DNA of 64,000 nt from Hormiphora californensis (GCA_020137815.1 CM035360.1:1578077-1642076); one strand, 5' to 3'. Counted from the stretch's first letter, positions 1-38,400 are shown. Notes: generated by a model not told the origin, from the letters alone. Numbers and translations: made by a program.

Positions 1-71
1 CTCAACCCTCCTCCACCTCACCCCACCTCACCCCACCTCACCTCTTGTCTCTCACCCCTCCTCCACCTCAG

Positions 72-2719
72 GATATTGTCCAAGTGTTCCTGTTTGAGGA
101 TCCTGCCACATTTACCCAAGAGAAACTGGAAGCTCTTAGGGGAATACTCATGGTCCCTCTTACCGAGAGTTACTGTAAGTTACAGCTCTTAGCGCGACGT
201 TACAGTCATGTAGTATGACAACTGTAAGCTAGGTTGGGGGTCCACCTTTTCGCCCCCGTGGTCTGAAGATCACAACTGCTTGGGATAAAACCGGAAAGAA
301 GCTGTGTTAGTGTTAGCTGTCACTTGTGACAGTTCCAATCTGTCAAGTGTGGGTTCAAGACCGGTAGAATTCTCAAATTATCCCCCCCCCCCCCCTGAGA
401 AACTCAACCTAATTCTTGGGTCGCTTGACACTCCGTGCTCCTCAACCTAACTCACCCTAATTTAACCTTGCAGCGGTGAATAATGGCAAACCAAGGCCCC
501 GTGCTGCAACAGAGGCCCAGGGGAAATGGGAGTTGGTGACGATATCTGTAACTTCTATCGATAACAGGGTTGTCGTCTACTTTTACGGTAAATTATATTT
601 TACGGTAAGTCATACTTTGTCATACCACTGTGTCTTCAGCCGGGTGAGAAAAAACGAATTTTCTTTTTTTCTTTTGAAAATAAAATTTCTGTATGAAATG
701 GGTACCCCAGTGACATTTTATTTCATGTCGCGGTAGTGTCGAACAAAGGATTGCATGACATGTCCAGGAATGTCCTGTTATCGGAATACCTCGATTATCT
801 TTGGGCCGTTTCCAAAGCCTGGTGTCACATACCGAACATTCACATACCTGCCACAATCTGTATTTCAAATATTATTCTGAACTTCACAATCCATATTTTA
901 AAATTTTCTGGACTCACTATCTTATGCTGGTTGCTGGTAAATTCCAGGGGCTCCATTCCTTACTGGTAGGTAATACAGACGGTACAAAGACGGAAAACCA
1001 AAGCAACCATTTCATCCATCAGCCTATAAGTATAATCCCATAACGACACACACCCCGCACCCGTTATTACCCACATCATACGGGACACCCCTATCCCCAT
1101 CAATATCCCATAATGACAGCCACCTCGCACCTCTATTACCCACATCATACGGGACACCCCTAACCCCATCAATATCCCATAATGACAGCCACCTCGCACC
1201 TGTTATTACCCCCTTCATTATCCCAGGTAAAGACCAGAACGATAAGATTCTACCGGGTAAACCGTTGGTGAAACAGCTGAGGGACACAGTGTACGGGGAA
1301 CTGCTGGGTTATAACTTTGATGTCATTGATACCAGCACGTGCAGTAATGAATGCAGTGGACATGGAGTGTAAGTGAGAGTTGACTTGTCTGTCTGGTGGC
1401 GCCGACAAGATCTGAGCGCACCACCAATCACTGAGAATCAAAACGGGGTCTGGCGGCGCTAAACAGTTGTTTATTGGCTCTAAGGGGGGGGGGTCAATAT
1501 CACACCTAAGAATAGCATGTGAAGTGCATGGATTAATGGATATACTTACTACTTACTTACTTGAATGGGGTCTCCTCAATCGTTAGAGTGGCCCGCGTCA
1601 TGGATATAACACCACCCCATTTTGGTTTCCACACAGGTGCTCTGATGAAACAAGATTGTGTACATGTGATGAGTTCTGGATGGAGAACTTTTTTAGAGCA
1701 TCAGCAGGTTAGTACATGTTAGTACATGCTGCACGTGCATCAGCAGTCAGCAGGTTAGTACATGTTGCACGTGTATCAGCAGGTTAGTACATGTTGCACG
1801 TGCATCAGCAGGTTAGTGCTTCTCTGTCAGAGCATCAGCAGGTTAGTGCTTCTCTGTCAAAGCATCAGCAGGTTAGTGCTTCTCTGTCAGGGAGAGGTTG
1901 CTAAGATACCAACTCTGTAACCTCCCAACCACTCCACCAATATTACAGGATGTCCGTTAACCCCCCCCCCCCCCCCGCCCAAGTACTCCACCAACCCTGT
2001 AACCCCAGTTAACCACTCTAACACTCCACCAGTAACCAATCCTGTAACCTTTCCACCAATTGCCTCAAGACGTCCGATACCCCCTCCACCTACTCCACTA
2101 ACCCTGTAAGCTGTAACCCCAGTTAATCACCTAACCACACCACCACTCCACACAGGACGTCAGTTTTCCAACTGTGATTGGAGCAAGATCTACTTTGGAA
2201 TTGTTGTCCTAATGATCCTCTGTGGTCTATTTGTTGTTCTGTATGTCGTGTATTACGTCATGAGTCTCAGGTGAGAAGAGTAGTTAATTGGCTAATTAGT
2301 TAATTAGTTGATGATTTAGTTAAAGACATACACAGAGATGTACACAACATCCATAGTAGTCATTTATTTCTGTTGATATAGAGTTGGGCTCTAAACAAAG
2401 CTCTCAAACTCGACCCCAACGGCCAACCCCCCAAACTCGACCCTGCAGAAACGACCAGATAAAGCGCCGTCGACGTTACAAGCGACTTGAAGAGGAGACA
2501 GCAGGGAGAACAGGTGCCTTGGACTCCTCCGATGATAGCGAGTTTTTCAGGAGCATGAAAATGAAACGAGTCAGCAGTTCTGGTGGTGTTGCTGGTGGTA
2601 CAGCTCCCAATGGAGGGGGATATACAGGGGCGAGTTTTAGTAATTCTGCAGCTAACGTTTTAAATGCTAATAATTTCACTAACGGTAACAAACTCAAGTC
2701 GTCTCAGAAAACAAAATAA
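72..2719 (+). CDS. KIAA0319-like membrane protein, C-terminal exons (5' end outside window)
   Basis: Six exons join in one frame: 72-174, 474-587, 1227-1368, 1637-1707, 2156-2270, 2449-2719 (TAA). All introns are GT-AG. The product resembles the C-terminus of KIAA0319/KIAA0319L, the PKD-repeat type I membrane proteins linked to neuronal migration and adhesion. In order it shows a conserved beta-rich segment ending VVVYFYG, a six-Cys EGF-like stretch (CSNECSGHGVC..CTC), the hallmark FWMENFF, then NCDW, one transmembrane helix (about 23 residues, IVVLMILCGLFVV core) and a basic tail starting RRRRYKRLEEE. The short tail ends with Ser/Asn/Gly-rich sequence including GASF, also found in vertebrate tails. 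The PKD repeats must lie to the left of the window. The last acceptor (2446-2448) is inferred from frame; the frame stays open upstream of it, so that boundary is the least certain. Confidence 0.86.
581..610 (+). repeat. Duplicated 5' splice site, KIAA0319-like exon 2
   Basis: The exon end plus donor, TTTTACGGTAA, occurs twice 17 bp apart (581 and 598). Frame continuity with the next exon selects the first copy (exon end 587, donor GTAAAT). The second copy has the stronger donor GTAAGT. Confidence 0.7.
1029..1218. repeat. 69-bp intronic tandem repeat
   Basis: About 2.6 copies of a 69-bp unit containing CACATCATACGGGACACC. It ends 8 bp before the acceptor of KIAA0319-like exon 3. Confidence 0.75.
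1697..1890 (+). repeat. Tandem array of 5' splice sites, KIAA0319-like exon 4
   Basis: The exon end and donor CATCAGCAG/GTTAGT are repeated about six times with spacers of two kinds (ACATGTTGCACGTG and GCTTCTCTGTC). Only the first copy joins the open frame that continues in exon 5. The others are decoy or alternative donors. Confidence 0.75.
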
Positions 2720-3353
2720 GAGGATTTTAAAGAAACTAAGAAAACTATTAAAATGTTTTTGAAAGGGGCGGGTATTTTCAAACTTTCAATTTTTTTCCTT
2801 TTCATTCAAGTGATTTAAAGTTTTTTGTATCTTTCTTTTTTGATCTCATACATGATCACTAATTTGGGGTTGCTCTTTTTCTGTGTTTTAACTAATATAT
2901 AACTAGTTATTTTGCTCACGGTTGTAAAAAAGCATTTAATTATAATATGTTGGCACGAACACAAGGTGTTGATCACTGCTATTTATACTTTTCAGCAAAA
3001 CACGTGTATTACTCATGCCTTCCCCTCCCTCCTATTAGGAACAGGAACCGACCGAATCAGGAAATACTGGTCCCTGATTGGCGGATAACCAGTCACGTGA
3101 CCTAAATAACGAGTTCTGATTGGTTGTTTACTTGTGTCGGTCGGTTCCTGATTAGGAACATGTCTACTATTCCATTCCTTCCCAACTCTATCGAACTACC
3201 CACTACTCTTTTCAACCCCTAGAATCAGCCATCACGTAACATCTCTACCTACCTATAGTATGGGACGTGATAGTTAGCTGCGGACCTCCCTCCCCTAGTA
3301 ACGGAACTCTTCACTCCTTGGTAACCGGATCCTGATCACATCCCATTCCCATC
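2720..3353. other. Intergenic region between KIAA0319-like and GPD2
   Basis: AT-rich 3' flank of the first gene, then one hAT-type MITE, then about 200 bp leading to the GPD2 start. It presumably holds the GPD2 promoter, but I see no clear TATA box. Confidence 0.5.
3042..3150 (+). mobile_element. hAT-type MITE, copy 1
   Basis: A 109-bp element with TIRs starting CAGGAACCGACCGA and ending TCGGTCGGTTCCTG. It is flanked by perfect 8-bp target duplications ATTAGGAA (3034-3041 and 3151-3158). The 8-bp duplication and CAG...CTG ends fit the hAT superfamily. It holds a central GTCACGTGAC box and lies 204 bp upstream of the GPD2 ATG. Confidence 0.9.
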
Positions 3354-24241
<20,888 letters not shown>

Positions 24242-27080
24242 GACTGTTGGTGGTCATTATTTTCTGGCGGCGCGACAACCCGATATGAGCGCACTGAGAA
24301 TCAAAGAGCGGTCTGGTGTCATTAGACATGTTGATTGTGAGTGAAGGAGTGTGTCATCAGCTTGGCTAGAATTCAGGATAGGACATAGGTTCTGCTGAGA
24401 GTTGTTGAGTAAGGGGTGCTCCTACTGCAGTAGTACACCCCTTAGTCAACAAACTCAGACTGAGAGCAGTTATTTATTATTAGCTACAATTACATCATTG
24501 GTGTGGGCTATGATTAATCAATAATCATAATTATTGTGAATATTGCTGATAGTGATAGTGATATTCTCCGATTCTCGAAGAAAACTGAGAATAATATTCT
24601 GAGTATCTAATACTAATACAATCAGTATTATTGCTATCCCCCGTATTGTTATCAATATCACTAAAATAGTGAGATGGCGAGATCAGAGAATGATTCAGCA
24701 TAATTAATTAGAGTTATTTTGTTATTATATTGATATGTTATTACTGTTGTTATACTTAGCTTATAGGATTCATCTTCACAAATCAACCCCTCATCTCTCC
24801 ATGATTATTTCTTGAATTTATTCTACATATAATTTTATTTTGTAATATACAGCCTTGTTGTTTAGTTTGATTGTAAGAAATGTATTTTTCTACCGATTAT
24901 CCACCTTATGATTACATTCGTGATTTAGAATTAGAAAAGAGAAATGTTATTTTAGTCTTCAATTGTATGTACTTATCAAAGCCTTCGACAAACCAAGCCT
25001 TCTTTTATGGGCGTTATCTAAATTGAAGTGGCAGTGCAACTACCGTCCAAAGCAGGGAGTTTTGCAGACTGCAGTTGAATAACGAGGTTTACTCGATTTC
25101 TGATCAATTTAATTTCAAAAGGCGGCCGGTTTAGCCCTAAAACCTGTTCCTGTACAATTGCACTGCCACTTCAAGGTGCCCGACCGATCAGGGGAGAAGA
25201 ATCAGAAACTCCTGCCTAACGAAGGTGTACCAGTCCAGGTTCGCCTTGGACCCGTTAGGGCCGGGGCGCGACGTGCCCAATGGTTCGCCTTGTTGGGCAG
25301 CGAACGGTTGCAGGGACAAGACCGCCAAAATGGCGGCGCGCAACCAGAGTCCCCATGCCGCGCGTTGATTCGTGTACGGTGGCGGAAGGAATGAACGGTC
25401 ACCTTTTCGATGTAAGAAAGTACCCGCGCGTTCCTGACATTACATCACCTCGATTCTTCGACCAGCTTCATCCACATAACTCACGCAACAGTGCTACGCC
25501 CCCTTCCCCCGGTAATTTATTCGTATTATTTTCCAGCGATTTATTCTTATTTCATAGTTCATGAGGGAGAGGGAAGTTGCCCAGGCGTGCTATGGATTTC
25601 TCGAAAATCGGACTTATGGGTATAGGGCAAGTGCATTATGTGCATTTTAAATGTAATTAACCCCCTCCCGACACAACAGACTGGGCATTTTTTTGCCGTA
25701 TTACTCCCCTGTTCAGCCCTACCCTATCTTTGTTTTCTCTTTCTCTCTCACTCTCCCTCACTCCTTCTCCCCCTCTCTCTCTCTAGCGGAACGCCCTCGA
25801 AATAGAAATTCCAAAAACAACTCCCCACGTCAAGCATCACATGCCCTTATCACTTGTAACCGCTTATCGGACTTGGAGTAGGGCCAAGTAAACACAATGT
25901 GTGTGCGGAGTCATGGGTTGGTAAGCGGAGCCGGGAGGGAGGGGTCATGGAGTCATGGAGTCAGGGGGTATAGAGGGGAGGGAGGGGTGACGGGATATAG
26001 AGAAGGGAGGGAGGGTTATGAAGTCAAGGGGTGTACTGGGTAGAGAAAGTAATGAAGCCAGGGGATATTTCCACCTCAGGGGGTATAGAGGGGAGGGAGG
26101 GGTGACGTAAGGGAGTACTCCTGCCCCAGGAGCTTCAGTGAAGTGTAAACTGTCAAGTGATTGGAATTACTTGTTGTCTACCTGTAAACCACTACCTTCC
26201 AGACCCCGCCCAAAAGTAGAATGGAAACAAGAGATATCTTTGAACAAATAAAAAGTGGCCAACTACAGGATTGGAAAAACAAAAAGGGGGCGGGACTGCT
26301 ACAAATACTATACCACGGGTTAGGATGTCAGATGGCATTACAATATTATCTATCTTGGGGGCAAATATAAATTGTGGAAAAACAGGGGGTACTCAAAAAC
26401 GTCATGTCCTAACAGATTAAATTAAAAAAAAACCAATAATGATACGATGTAGCGATAACTAAAAATGACATTATAAACGGTGTACAGGGTGCCTATATAA
26501 TCTACCCAAAAAAACAACATCCCTAATATATTTTACACAGTTTACATTTGCACACCCTGTACGTGCTGAAAATACCAACAAAAAAACCTAACAAAGACCT
26601 AAACGGCGGATCACAGATCATTTATATATAATCATCAGTTATCAATAAACTTGTTTAACAGTTATTATTTGTATGAACTTCACACGGTGTCTCTTGTCCC
26701 GCAACTTCTTGGCAGCGGGCCAAAATCAAGTGATTTCAATCCTTGTAGTTCAAGGAGGTACATCTCCCAAACAGCAGAATAAAAAGCTCGTGTCATTGGG
26801 CCCAAACTGGGTTGCGAGACAAGGAGACAAAACATATTTATATAAATTATGTAGATTTTAAAAACTAATTATTTAACGCACACACATAATATAATGTTAT
26901 AACATATAATAGACTTTATAGAAACTGCCAGAAATCGTTTCATATCGAACGAAAACAGTAAAAAGCCAAGAAAAAAACCTAAAAAGGAGAGTTAATATAT
27001 TTCAAAGTGAATTCATCACTTTAAAAAATCCCCTTTATACTTCTCTAACACTTTATAAATAACAAACACAGTGTCCCTCT
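24242..27080. other. Intergenic region between convergent GPD2 and KH-domain genes
   Basis: No gene recognised. It contains 3' flank, a TIR element (25023-25174), a CpG- and G-rich patch at 25240-25400, a GGGAGGGAGGGGT/CATGGAGTCA repeat at 25920-26110, and a small hairpin with ACAGGGTG ends at 26484-26561. The 78-aa frame across 25158-25394 starts inside the MITE and is not credible. Confidence 0.5.
25023..25174. mobile_element. 152-bp MITE with 17-bp TIRs
   Basis: The ends TTGAAGTGGCAGTGCAA and TTGCACTGCCACTTCAA are perfect complements. Confidence 0.7.
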
Positions 27081-30812
<3,732 letters not shown>

Positions 30813-32159
30813 TTCAAGGAAGGACTAGGGAAGCAGGGGGATGCGAACAATTTATTTTGACTGGTTTTGGTGGATTTTAAAAGTCAGGGTGGTTTTGAAA
30901 ATCTGAGTTTTTTATTTTTCAGGATTTTCTGATTTGTAGCGCGCATTACGCGCATTAAAATTTTGCAGCGCATTCCACATTTACATGCGGCGAACGCAGG
31001 AAATTCATACTCATAGCGACCGGCAGGTTAACTGTTGGTGGTGCACCAATAGTATTGGCAATACTAACGGGTGACAACTAAAAATTGTCCCTAATTTAAA
31101 ACGGCTGTAGAATTTTTCCCTTTTGAGATACAGCTTCGGGCCAGTGATAGAACGATTTTTCAGACAATTTTGAATCGGAATAACATACCAGCAAAGACTA
31201 AAAAGTTCATTTTCATTGCGATATCGCATCGTTTCCTCTTGTCCCTCCAAAGCATGTAGTACGGAGATTTGAGATTTCTATTTGATCAAAAACAAACTTA
31301 CCGATGAGATAAAATTCTCAAAATTGGAAGTTTAGTTGTTCATGCCATAACCAACATAACTGCCAAGTTTGAAAATTTCAGCTCACTAGGAAGTTGGTTT
31401 TCCACGTCATTAATGTTTCAAGAGATCCTCTAAATGGCGATTTCTCAAATTACCTGTAAACTACACTTTGTTACAGAAGATTCTGATCAGGAAATTGAGA
31501 TTAACGTAGTTTGAAACAAAGTTAATTTCGTTCAAAATTGTCTGAAAAATCATTCTATCACTATCCCGAAGCTGTATCTCAAACAGAACAGGCGCTAGAT
31601 GTGTTAGAAGAATGTGTTGATTTCACGTACTTCATGCTTTGGTGGGGCAAGAGGAAATGATGCGATATCGCAATGAAAATGAACTTTTTAGTCTTTGCCG
31701 GCATGTTGTTCCGATTCAAAATTGTCTGAAATATCGTTCTATCACTGGCCAGAAGCTGTATCTCAAAAGGGAAAAATTCTACAGCCGTTTCAAATTAGGG
31801 ACAATTTTTAGTTGTCACCCGTTATTCCATATTCAATCTAGTAGAACCCCAAAAATAAACAAAACGATTCATGATTAATAAGAAAATAGTACACTCCATA
31901 GGAAATTGTATCGGCAGTTCTTCTCTCGGTCTCAGTGCCACTGGCAGTGGCACTACCAGTTGCCACACACAGTCCCATACTACGAGCTCAGCTCAATACT
32001 TTACTTTTATACATAACAATATATAACTTGCGCTATAAAATAAAACTAATCACCTCTTTTAACCTCATCAATCACATAATATAATATTCGCCATAAAAAA
32101 GAATCACGCGTTCATGACGTCACGTTACATAACGTGATGATGAGGATCTCCAGTTCTCT
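30813..32159. other. Intergenic region between the KH gene and STT3A
   Basis: 5' flank of the KH gene and 3' flank of STT3A, both transcribed leftwards. It is mostly the fold-back element at 31065-31824. No promoter motif is clear. A CACGTTACATAACGTG palindrome lies at 32121-32136. Confidence 0.5.
31065..31824. mobile_element. Fold-back element with AACGGGTGACAACTA ends
   Basis: Inverted arms of about 190 bp (31065-31255 and 31635-31824). A third partial copy (AAAATTGTCTGAAAAATCAT, near 31535) lies in the loop. No clear target duplication. Confidence 0.75.
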
Positions 32160-35100
32160 CTAGACAGTGCCCCTGTTTGAGAGATCTTTAACTTTGTAAA
32201 TCCGGACAATCCAGTGCTCTGATGTGAAGGCTTCCTCCACGACGTCCAACTCGAAATCCTTGTTTCCAATCTCCTGGTTTCGGACCCGATCGTAGCCTGT
32301 TGGTTTGCCTTGCTCTGTCATTATCTCACCAAATCTAGGATGGAGGAGGGTTAGACAATTTGTTCATACTTTCTTTTAGAAAGTTTGGTTAGACAATACT
32401 AGTAAAACTGGGATAGACACATGGATAGACTAAGACAGTGGGACAGACGTCAGACAGACATCTAGGGGCGGGGGTAGTTAGACAAGGGGCAGACACAGAC
32501 ACTCAGACAGACATTGCTTGTTTAATTCTTGGTTTAATTCCTACAGAAAAGAGGACTGAATTTGTATATTATATCGAGATTCGAGGTCAAAGAACAATAT
32601 ATAATTAGTAGGGACGAATCTCTCACAAAAAGAAGTGGTTGACTCACTATTTGGTGAAAAGCAAATTCTAGTTGTAACCCACCTATTTTGACCCGCTGAA
32701 CACGATCCCGTCCATAGGTAAGCTCTAAGTAGTGGAGAAAATGCCCAAATCGGCCACGCCCTATTACCTGTATTTTCAGGCTGTAGCCAAAAACACAAAT
32801 CCTCTTAGAATAGGAGTAGAGACAAATCTGAGGGCACAAAAGTGATCAGCGCCCTCGCATTAGTGGGGGTAGGTGCTGGAATTAAGTCTCTATCTCATCT
32901 GGTTAATTAGATAATTGGATAATTAGGTTTGCACATAACCGTTTTTTGGCTATATGGCTATAGCCACTTAGGAATGGTTTAGAGACTTTTCACTGGCGCC
33001 ATTTTGTAGGCAATAGCCAAGTTATGGGGGGTCGACGTTGGACTTTTAAGCTCTATCTCCAACCGTTTAGCCGTTATTGGGCTTAATCGATGCTCAAAAT
33101 GAGCGAAAAACGGTAAAAAGCCCGATTTTGAGCATCGTTTAAGCCAAATAACGGCTAAACGGTTGGAGATAGAGCTTAAAAGTTCGACGTCGACCCCCCA
33201 TAACTTGGCTATTGCCTACAAAATGGCGCCAGTGAAAAGTCTCTAAACCATTCCTAAGTGGCTATAGCCATATAGCCAAAAAACGGTTATGCGCAAACCT
33301 AATTATCCAATTATCTAATTAACCAGATGAGATAGAGACTTAATTCCAGCACCTACCCCCACTAATGCGAGGGCGCTGATCACTTTAGTGCCCTCAGATT
33401 TGTCTCTACTCCTATTCTAAGAGGATTTGTGTTTTTGGCTACAGCCTGAAAATACAGGTAATAGGGCGTGGCCGATTTGGGCATTTTCTCCACTACTTAG
33501 AGCTTACCTATGAACGGGATCGTGTTCAGCGGGTCAAAATAGGTGGGTTACAACCGGAATTTGCTTTTCACCAAATAGTGAGTCAAAAAATTAAGATTCG
33601 CCCCTACTAAATACTAGGTTATCATTATTATTATTGAGATGAGATTTGTGGTTCTTTGTGGGATAATGAGAGAGAGTGCAGAGCAATTAATTAGCATCTA
33701 GTGAGCCTACTACTACTGATGAGACCCAGAAGCCATACAATATTGATTAATATTCCAAGATCAAGTACTATCGCATAGTACGAACTCTTTCATTACATAC
33801 GTAGCTGTTCAAGTAGAACTATAAAACTTGATTGATTGTCAGATTGTCTATGGATTGCCTATGTAATTTGCATTGAAGGTACGTGCTTGTTTGTCCTTGC
33901 TTGAACTTCTCTCTCCGTGACGGGTGGCCCACGAATAATTTTGTAAAACTTAATTTTTTGGACCCGACACTCTAAAGATTTCTATTCACGAGATTTTGTA
34001 ATTGTACGTGGCACGGTTGTACAGAGTTGTCATATTTGAAACGGTTATACAGAGTTTTCATATTTGAAACGTTCAGTTTATTTCGATTGGAGGAATCTGT
34101 CAAGTGTAAGGACAGGTTGGTTACAAAGTCCGCCTTGAGAAATTAACGGAGCGAGAAGATAAATGATATCCCCTACTTTGAATCAGTCTGACAAGGTTGC
34201 TTGTAGCCAGAACGGTGAGGAAGCGCCACTATTTAACCGAAAAAATATAACCTTCACCCATTCAATTAATCAAGCTATCCAATAGCTCTGTTAGATTCAG
34301 TTTAATGTTCTTCTCTTTTTATTTTTTCTCTTTCTATACTAGCACTGTTAAACTAGCCCCGCCCTCCATTGGTTATATGTCTCCTACGCATGAAGGTCTT
34401 TATAGGTCAAGGAATCGGTATAAATTATACGATAAACACTTTTCCCTTTTCGTATCTAGATATCTTACGTCATCAGACCTATCAATTTGTTGAAGATAAG
34501 ACCTTTTAAGGGTTTATTCGCAGCTACTTGTATTATAAAGGACCCCCTATTTGCCGGCCCTGACAAATGTGACAGTCTTTCTAAGTATCACGTGCTGAAT
34601 GCAGTTGGGGGGGGGGCAGTTTAATGGTTCAGGTGTTCGACCTACTGTGTGTTTTAAATGACTGGGACTGTTCAAATCGACATAGCGTCAAAAGTTGTGA
34701 ATATTTTGCTCTGAAATTTTAGGACAAGGTAGATGGCTACCTGCCATTTATTGTACTCGAATTTCAGCAAAATCGATCCTTCCTGAATGAACCTGTAGCC
34801 CAAAAACCTCCTCTAACTTTGAGCGCTCAGATCTCTGCAACCTGATGAGGTAGAGAGCTCAAACTTTCACAATATGTTCATTAGACAATTTACAAACTTT
34901 TGGCTGCTTGGTTTGACGATATCTTTTTTAGTTCCTTCGCAGGAACACGGCAAAGTGGTGTAATTCGGCCTAATTGGGAGCATTTTTGCACTCAGGTATC
35001 ACGTATCACGTGTCTTACTGGGGGTAATCAGCCCCCAACAATGTGTTACACCGATTCTGTGATTGCTTCTGAGTGTGGCAAAGTGTGGCGCTTCGTCTGA

Positions 35101-35357
35101 AATCGTTGACAAGGTCACGTGACTAGCTGTGGTGCTGAGTGTGGTAGAGCGTGGCGCTTCGTCATGACAAGAGAGAGAGGGAGAGAGATAGTGAGAGAAA
35201 TAGAGAGAAAGGAAGAGAGTCACATTTTCTTCGTCATGACGAGAGAGTTATACTCAGCAGATAGTCATAGAGAGAGCGAATCGGTGACACTATAGTTAGA
35301 CGTTGTTATCATGTCGAGATGTTCCACATCTAATCACGTGACCTTTCACCTTGTAAC

Positions 35358-35415
<58 letters not shown>

Positions 35416-38400
35416 TTCGAATCAAATCAATCAAATCTCCCTCTATCTCCCTCACTTTTTCTCTTTCCCTCTCCTTCTCTTAGCTTGTACTGAGACTGAC
35501 TTTATGAAAATGAACTGCGTTTTCTATAGCCAAGCGCTTCGAGTCCGTCTATACTAAAAATTTATTGTGTAGTTGTTTTGACAGTGACTGAGCACAATTT
35601 TGACTTATATCAACCAAATCAATAGTATAGTACCTGTAGTAGCACATCTTGTACATCAGACTGTTATGCATGGCTTTTGAAGCGTCCTTATCCACCTTTG
35701 TATTCACCCGTACTGCTGTAGTAGTCGCTCTCTTTAATGTGTTCACCTGTAGAGAGATGATATTGATAAATTTAATTTAATGATTTATAATAATAATTTA
35801 GTTTATTTAGATAAATTCGGAATAAATTCAAGTGCTAATCAGTATTACTTAGCTTGTAAATTAAGGGATGCTGGTGACAGTTTTAACAAAACTACTCGTT
35901 TGGATTTGTAATCATTATATGTATTACAAACATTCAGGAATCAGGGAGTGCTACTTAATTACTGCTAATTACCAACTAATTACTGCTAATTACCAACTAA
36001 TTACTGCTAATTACCTTCAGGAGTACTTCCCCCGATTCGAATCATCCAGAGGAACTTGTTAATATCATCGGAGCTGTACCCTGACATACCACCAAATATC
36101 ACCAACACATAGTCCACATCCAGCTCCTGATCAAGAGGGTGGGGGGGGGGGGGTTGGTTGGTCATCCTATATTGGTGGGGGCCAGGGTTGGGTAACGGGG
36201 CCAGGGTTGGATAACAGGGCCAGGGTTGGGTAATGGGGCCAGGGTTGGGTAATGGGGCCAGGGTTGGGTAACGGGGCCAGGGTTGGGTAACGGGGCCAGG
36301 GTTGGATAACAGGGCCAGGGTTGGGTAATGGGGCCAGGGTTGGGTAACGGGGCCAGGGGTGGGTAACGGGGCCAGGGTTGGGTAACGGGGCCAGGGTGGG
36401 GTAACGGGGCCAGGGTTGGGTAACGGGGCCAAGGTTGGGTAACGGGGCCAGGGTTGGGTAACGGGGCCAGGGTTGGGTAACGTAACGGGGGGTTGGTTGG
36501 TCAAGAGATGCATGGAAGAGGGGGGGGGGTTTGGGTTGGTGGTCAAGAGATGCATGGAAGAGGGTGAGGGGATATCATTACTTTTAGTGCCAGTGGGGGG
36601 AGAGAGAAACGAGTTCAGTATCTCAGATCGTATTGACAATTCACAACACCGCAAATTCCAGTTATGTAGGTACGCAGCATTTACTCCCGTTTACTAATAC
36701 ATATATCGATCCGAGAGGTGTATTAATTTTGCCAACCCTGTTATATCATTGGTTCGTGACCCCGCCCTGTTATTGACGTCACACGGTACATGACCAACGA
36801 GCCAATCACGTGAGCACTATTGTTGTACTTTAATCAATCTTGAATTAAAGTCGGATTTCACATGTACGGTCATTTTGGGGTGACAACTTCAAAAAATCCG
36901 ACTTTACTAAGGAACCTTGGAACTTTCGAGCAATCCACGCTCTCTCTTACCCTTAGATAAAGTATCAATCTCACCTGCTCTCTCTTACTCTTAGTTAAAG
37001 TAACAATCTCACCTACTCTCCCTTAGTTAAAGTAACAATCTCACCTTCATAATAGTATAGCTGTGATCCTCCGGACTTGCCATTGCTTGTCCAACTCGGG
37101 AAATGTGAGTGTTATTCCAGGTATTGTTGTCCACTATAATGGTCCTGAAAACACACATGAGTGTGTTAATTAATTAATTAATTAATAGTTAATTAATAGT
37201 TAATAACTAGGGTACTTACTACTTGTGTAAATAACGAATTGTGAGAAGAATTACTTTCATCTTGAATAATTTGGTAAAGTAAGCAATGTATGTTAAATTG
37301 TACACAACAAATTCGCTTATTTTGCCAAAGTAGTGTTTTGAAATTGTAGCCGTTTGTAACCAATAAATTCTGGCTCATCAAAAGTATATCATTTACCACC
37401 CTCCCTGCTTTGTAGATCGGGCAGTATAAACGTAAGTCGTAGCGAATCAGCTAGCCTTGGTGGGTGGCTTTATATATGCGGAGTTTGATTTGAGTATACA
37501 TACTCAAATCAAACTCGGCATATAAAGCCACCCACCAAGTTATTTGTACATGTAGGAATCAAATAACTGGTTAAGAATTTTATGACTTCGGAAGTGGTAA
37601 ACAGTTATCTAGGTTATGATTGATCATACTATTAAGTACTTCCCTGAGGTTAAGAATTGTATGACTTCGGAAGGAATCCCTACTTACATACCAACAACCT
37701 CCATACCAACATCCCCCATACCACATAGGTATGGAGGGTGTTGGTATGGAAGCGTTTTGTGAGGTTCAGTGACCTCCATACCAACTCATAGATTATATTT
37801 AGAGAGTTGGTATGGAGGGTATTAAAGTCTCTATAACGCTTCCATACCAACTCGATGCAGCCATACCAACTTGTGAAAATCCTTGATATCTGGGTGTATG
37901 GTACTGCCAATTAGAGCTGTCCCGATGTACGATTCAATTACACGATTCATATCACGATACGGTATTCAAGTGGCTTCGCTTTGGGTGGGGTGTGCCTTTC
38001 ACGTACTGAGTGTGTTTAGTTTAATGCAATACAAACATAAGATATTACAGGAACTATGTCTTGACTTTACTACAACGGACGAAGCGATAATCCTCCATAC
38101 ATCCACCCATACATCCACCCACTGGCCACTATAGCCATTCTGATCTCCCCGACTGTCCTCGAGTCATCAGAAATGTGCTCCTCAACCTCTCTCTTCTAAT
38201 CTTCCTGATTCCCACTTCTTCCAAAATCCCTCCACGTCGGAGACACTTCAAGATCCGGCACGATACCCAGGACAGCGATGCCTCTCGCATCTGACTCTGT
38301 GTTCGGTACCAATAAGGATTAAGGGTACCTGCACTGGGTATCGTGTATGTCGGTTGGAGTAAGACTGAGTTACTGGGGTCTCGCCTATATTTTCCATCAA

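Noticed and set aside
25158-25394. 78-aa frame in a CpG-rich patch
   Set aside because: It starts inside a MITE end and has no recognisable domain.
34320-34440. GC box, CCAAT and TATAAATT in the last STT3A intron as a promoter
   Set aside because: No gene with a convincing frame follows; the 62-aa frame there has no support.
36007-36654. 215-aa proline-rich open frame on the minus strand
   Set aside because: It is the 19-bp minisatellite translated in frame with STT3A exon J; the true acceptor at 36127 separates them.
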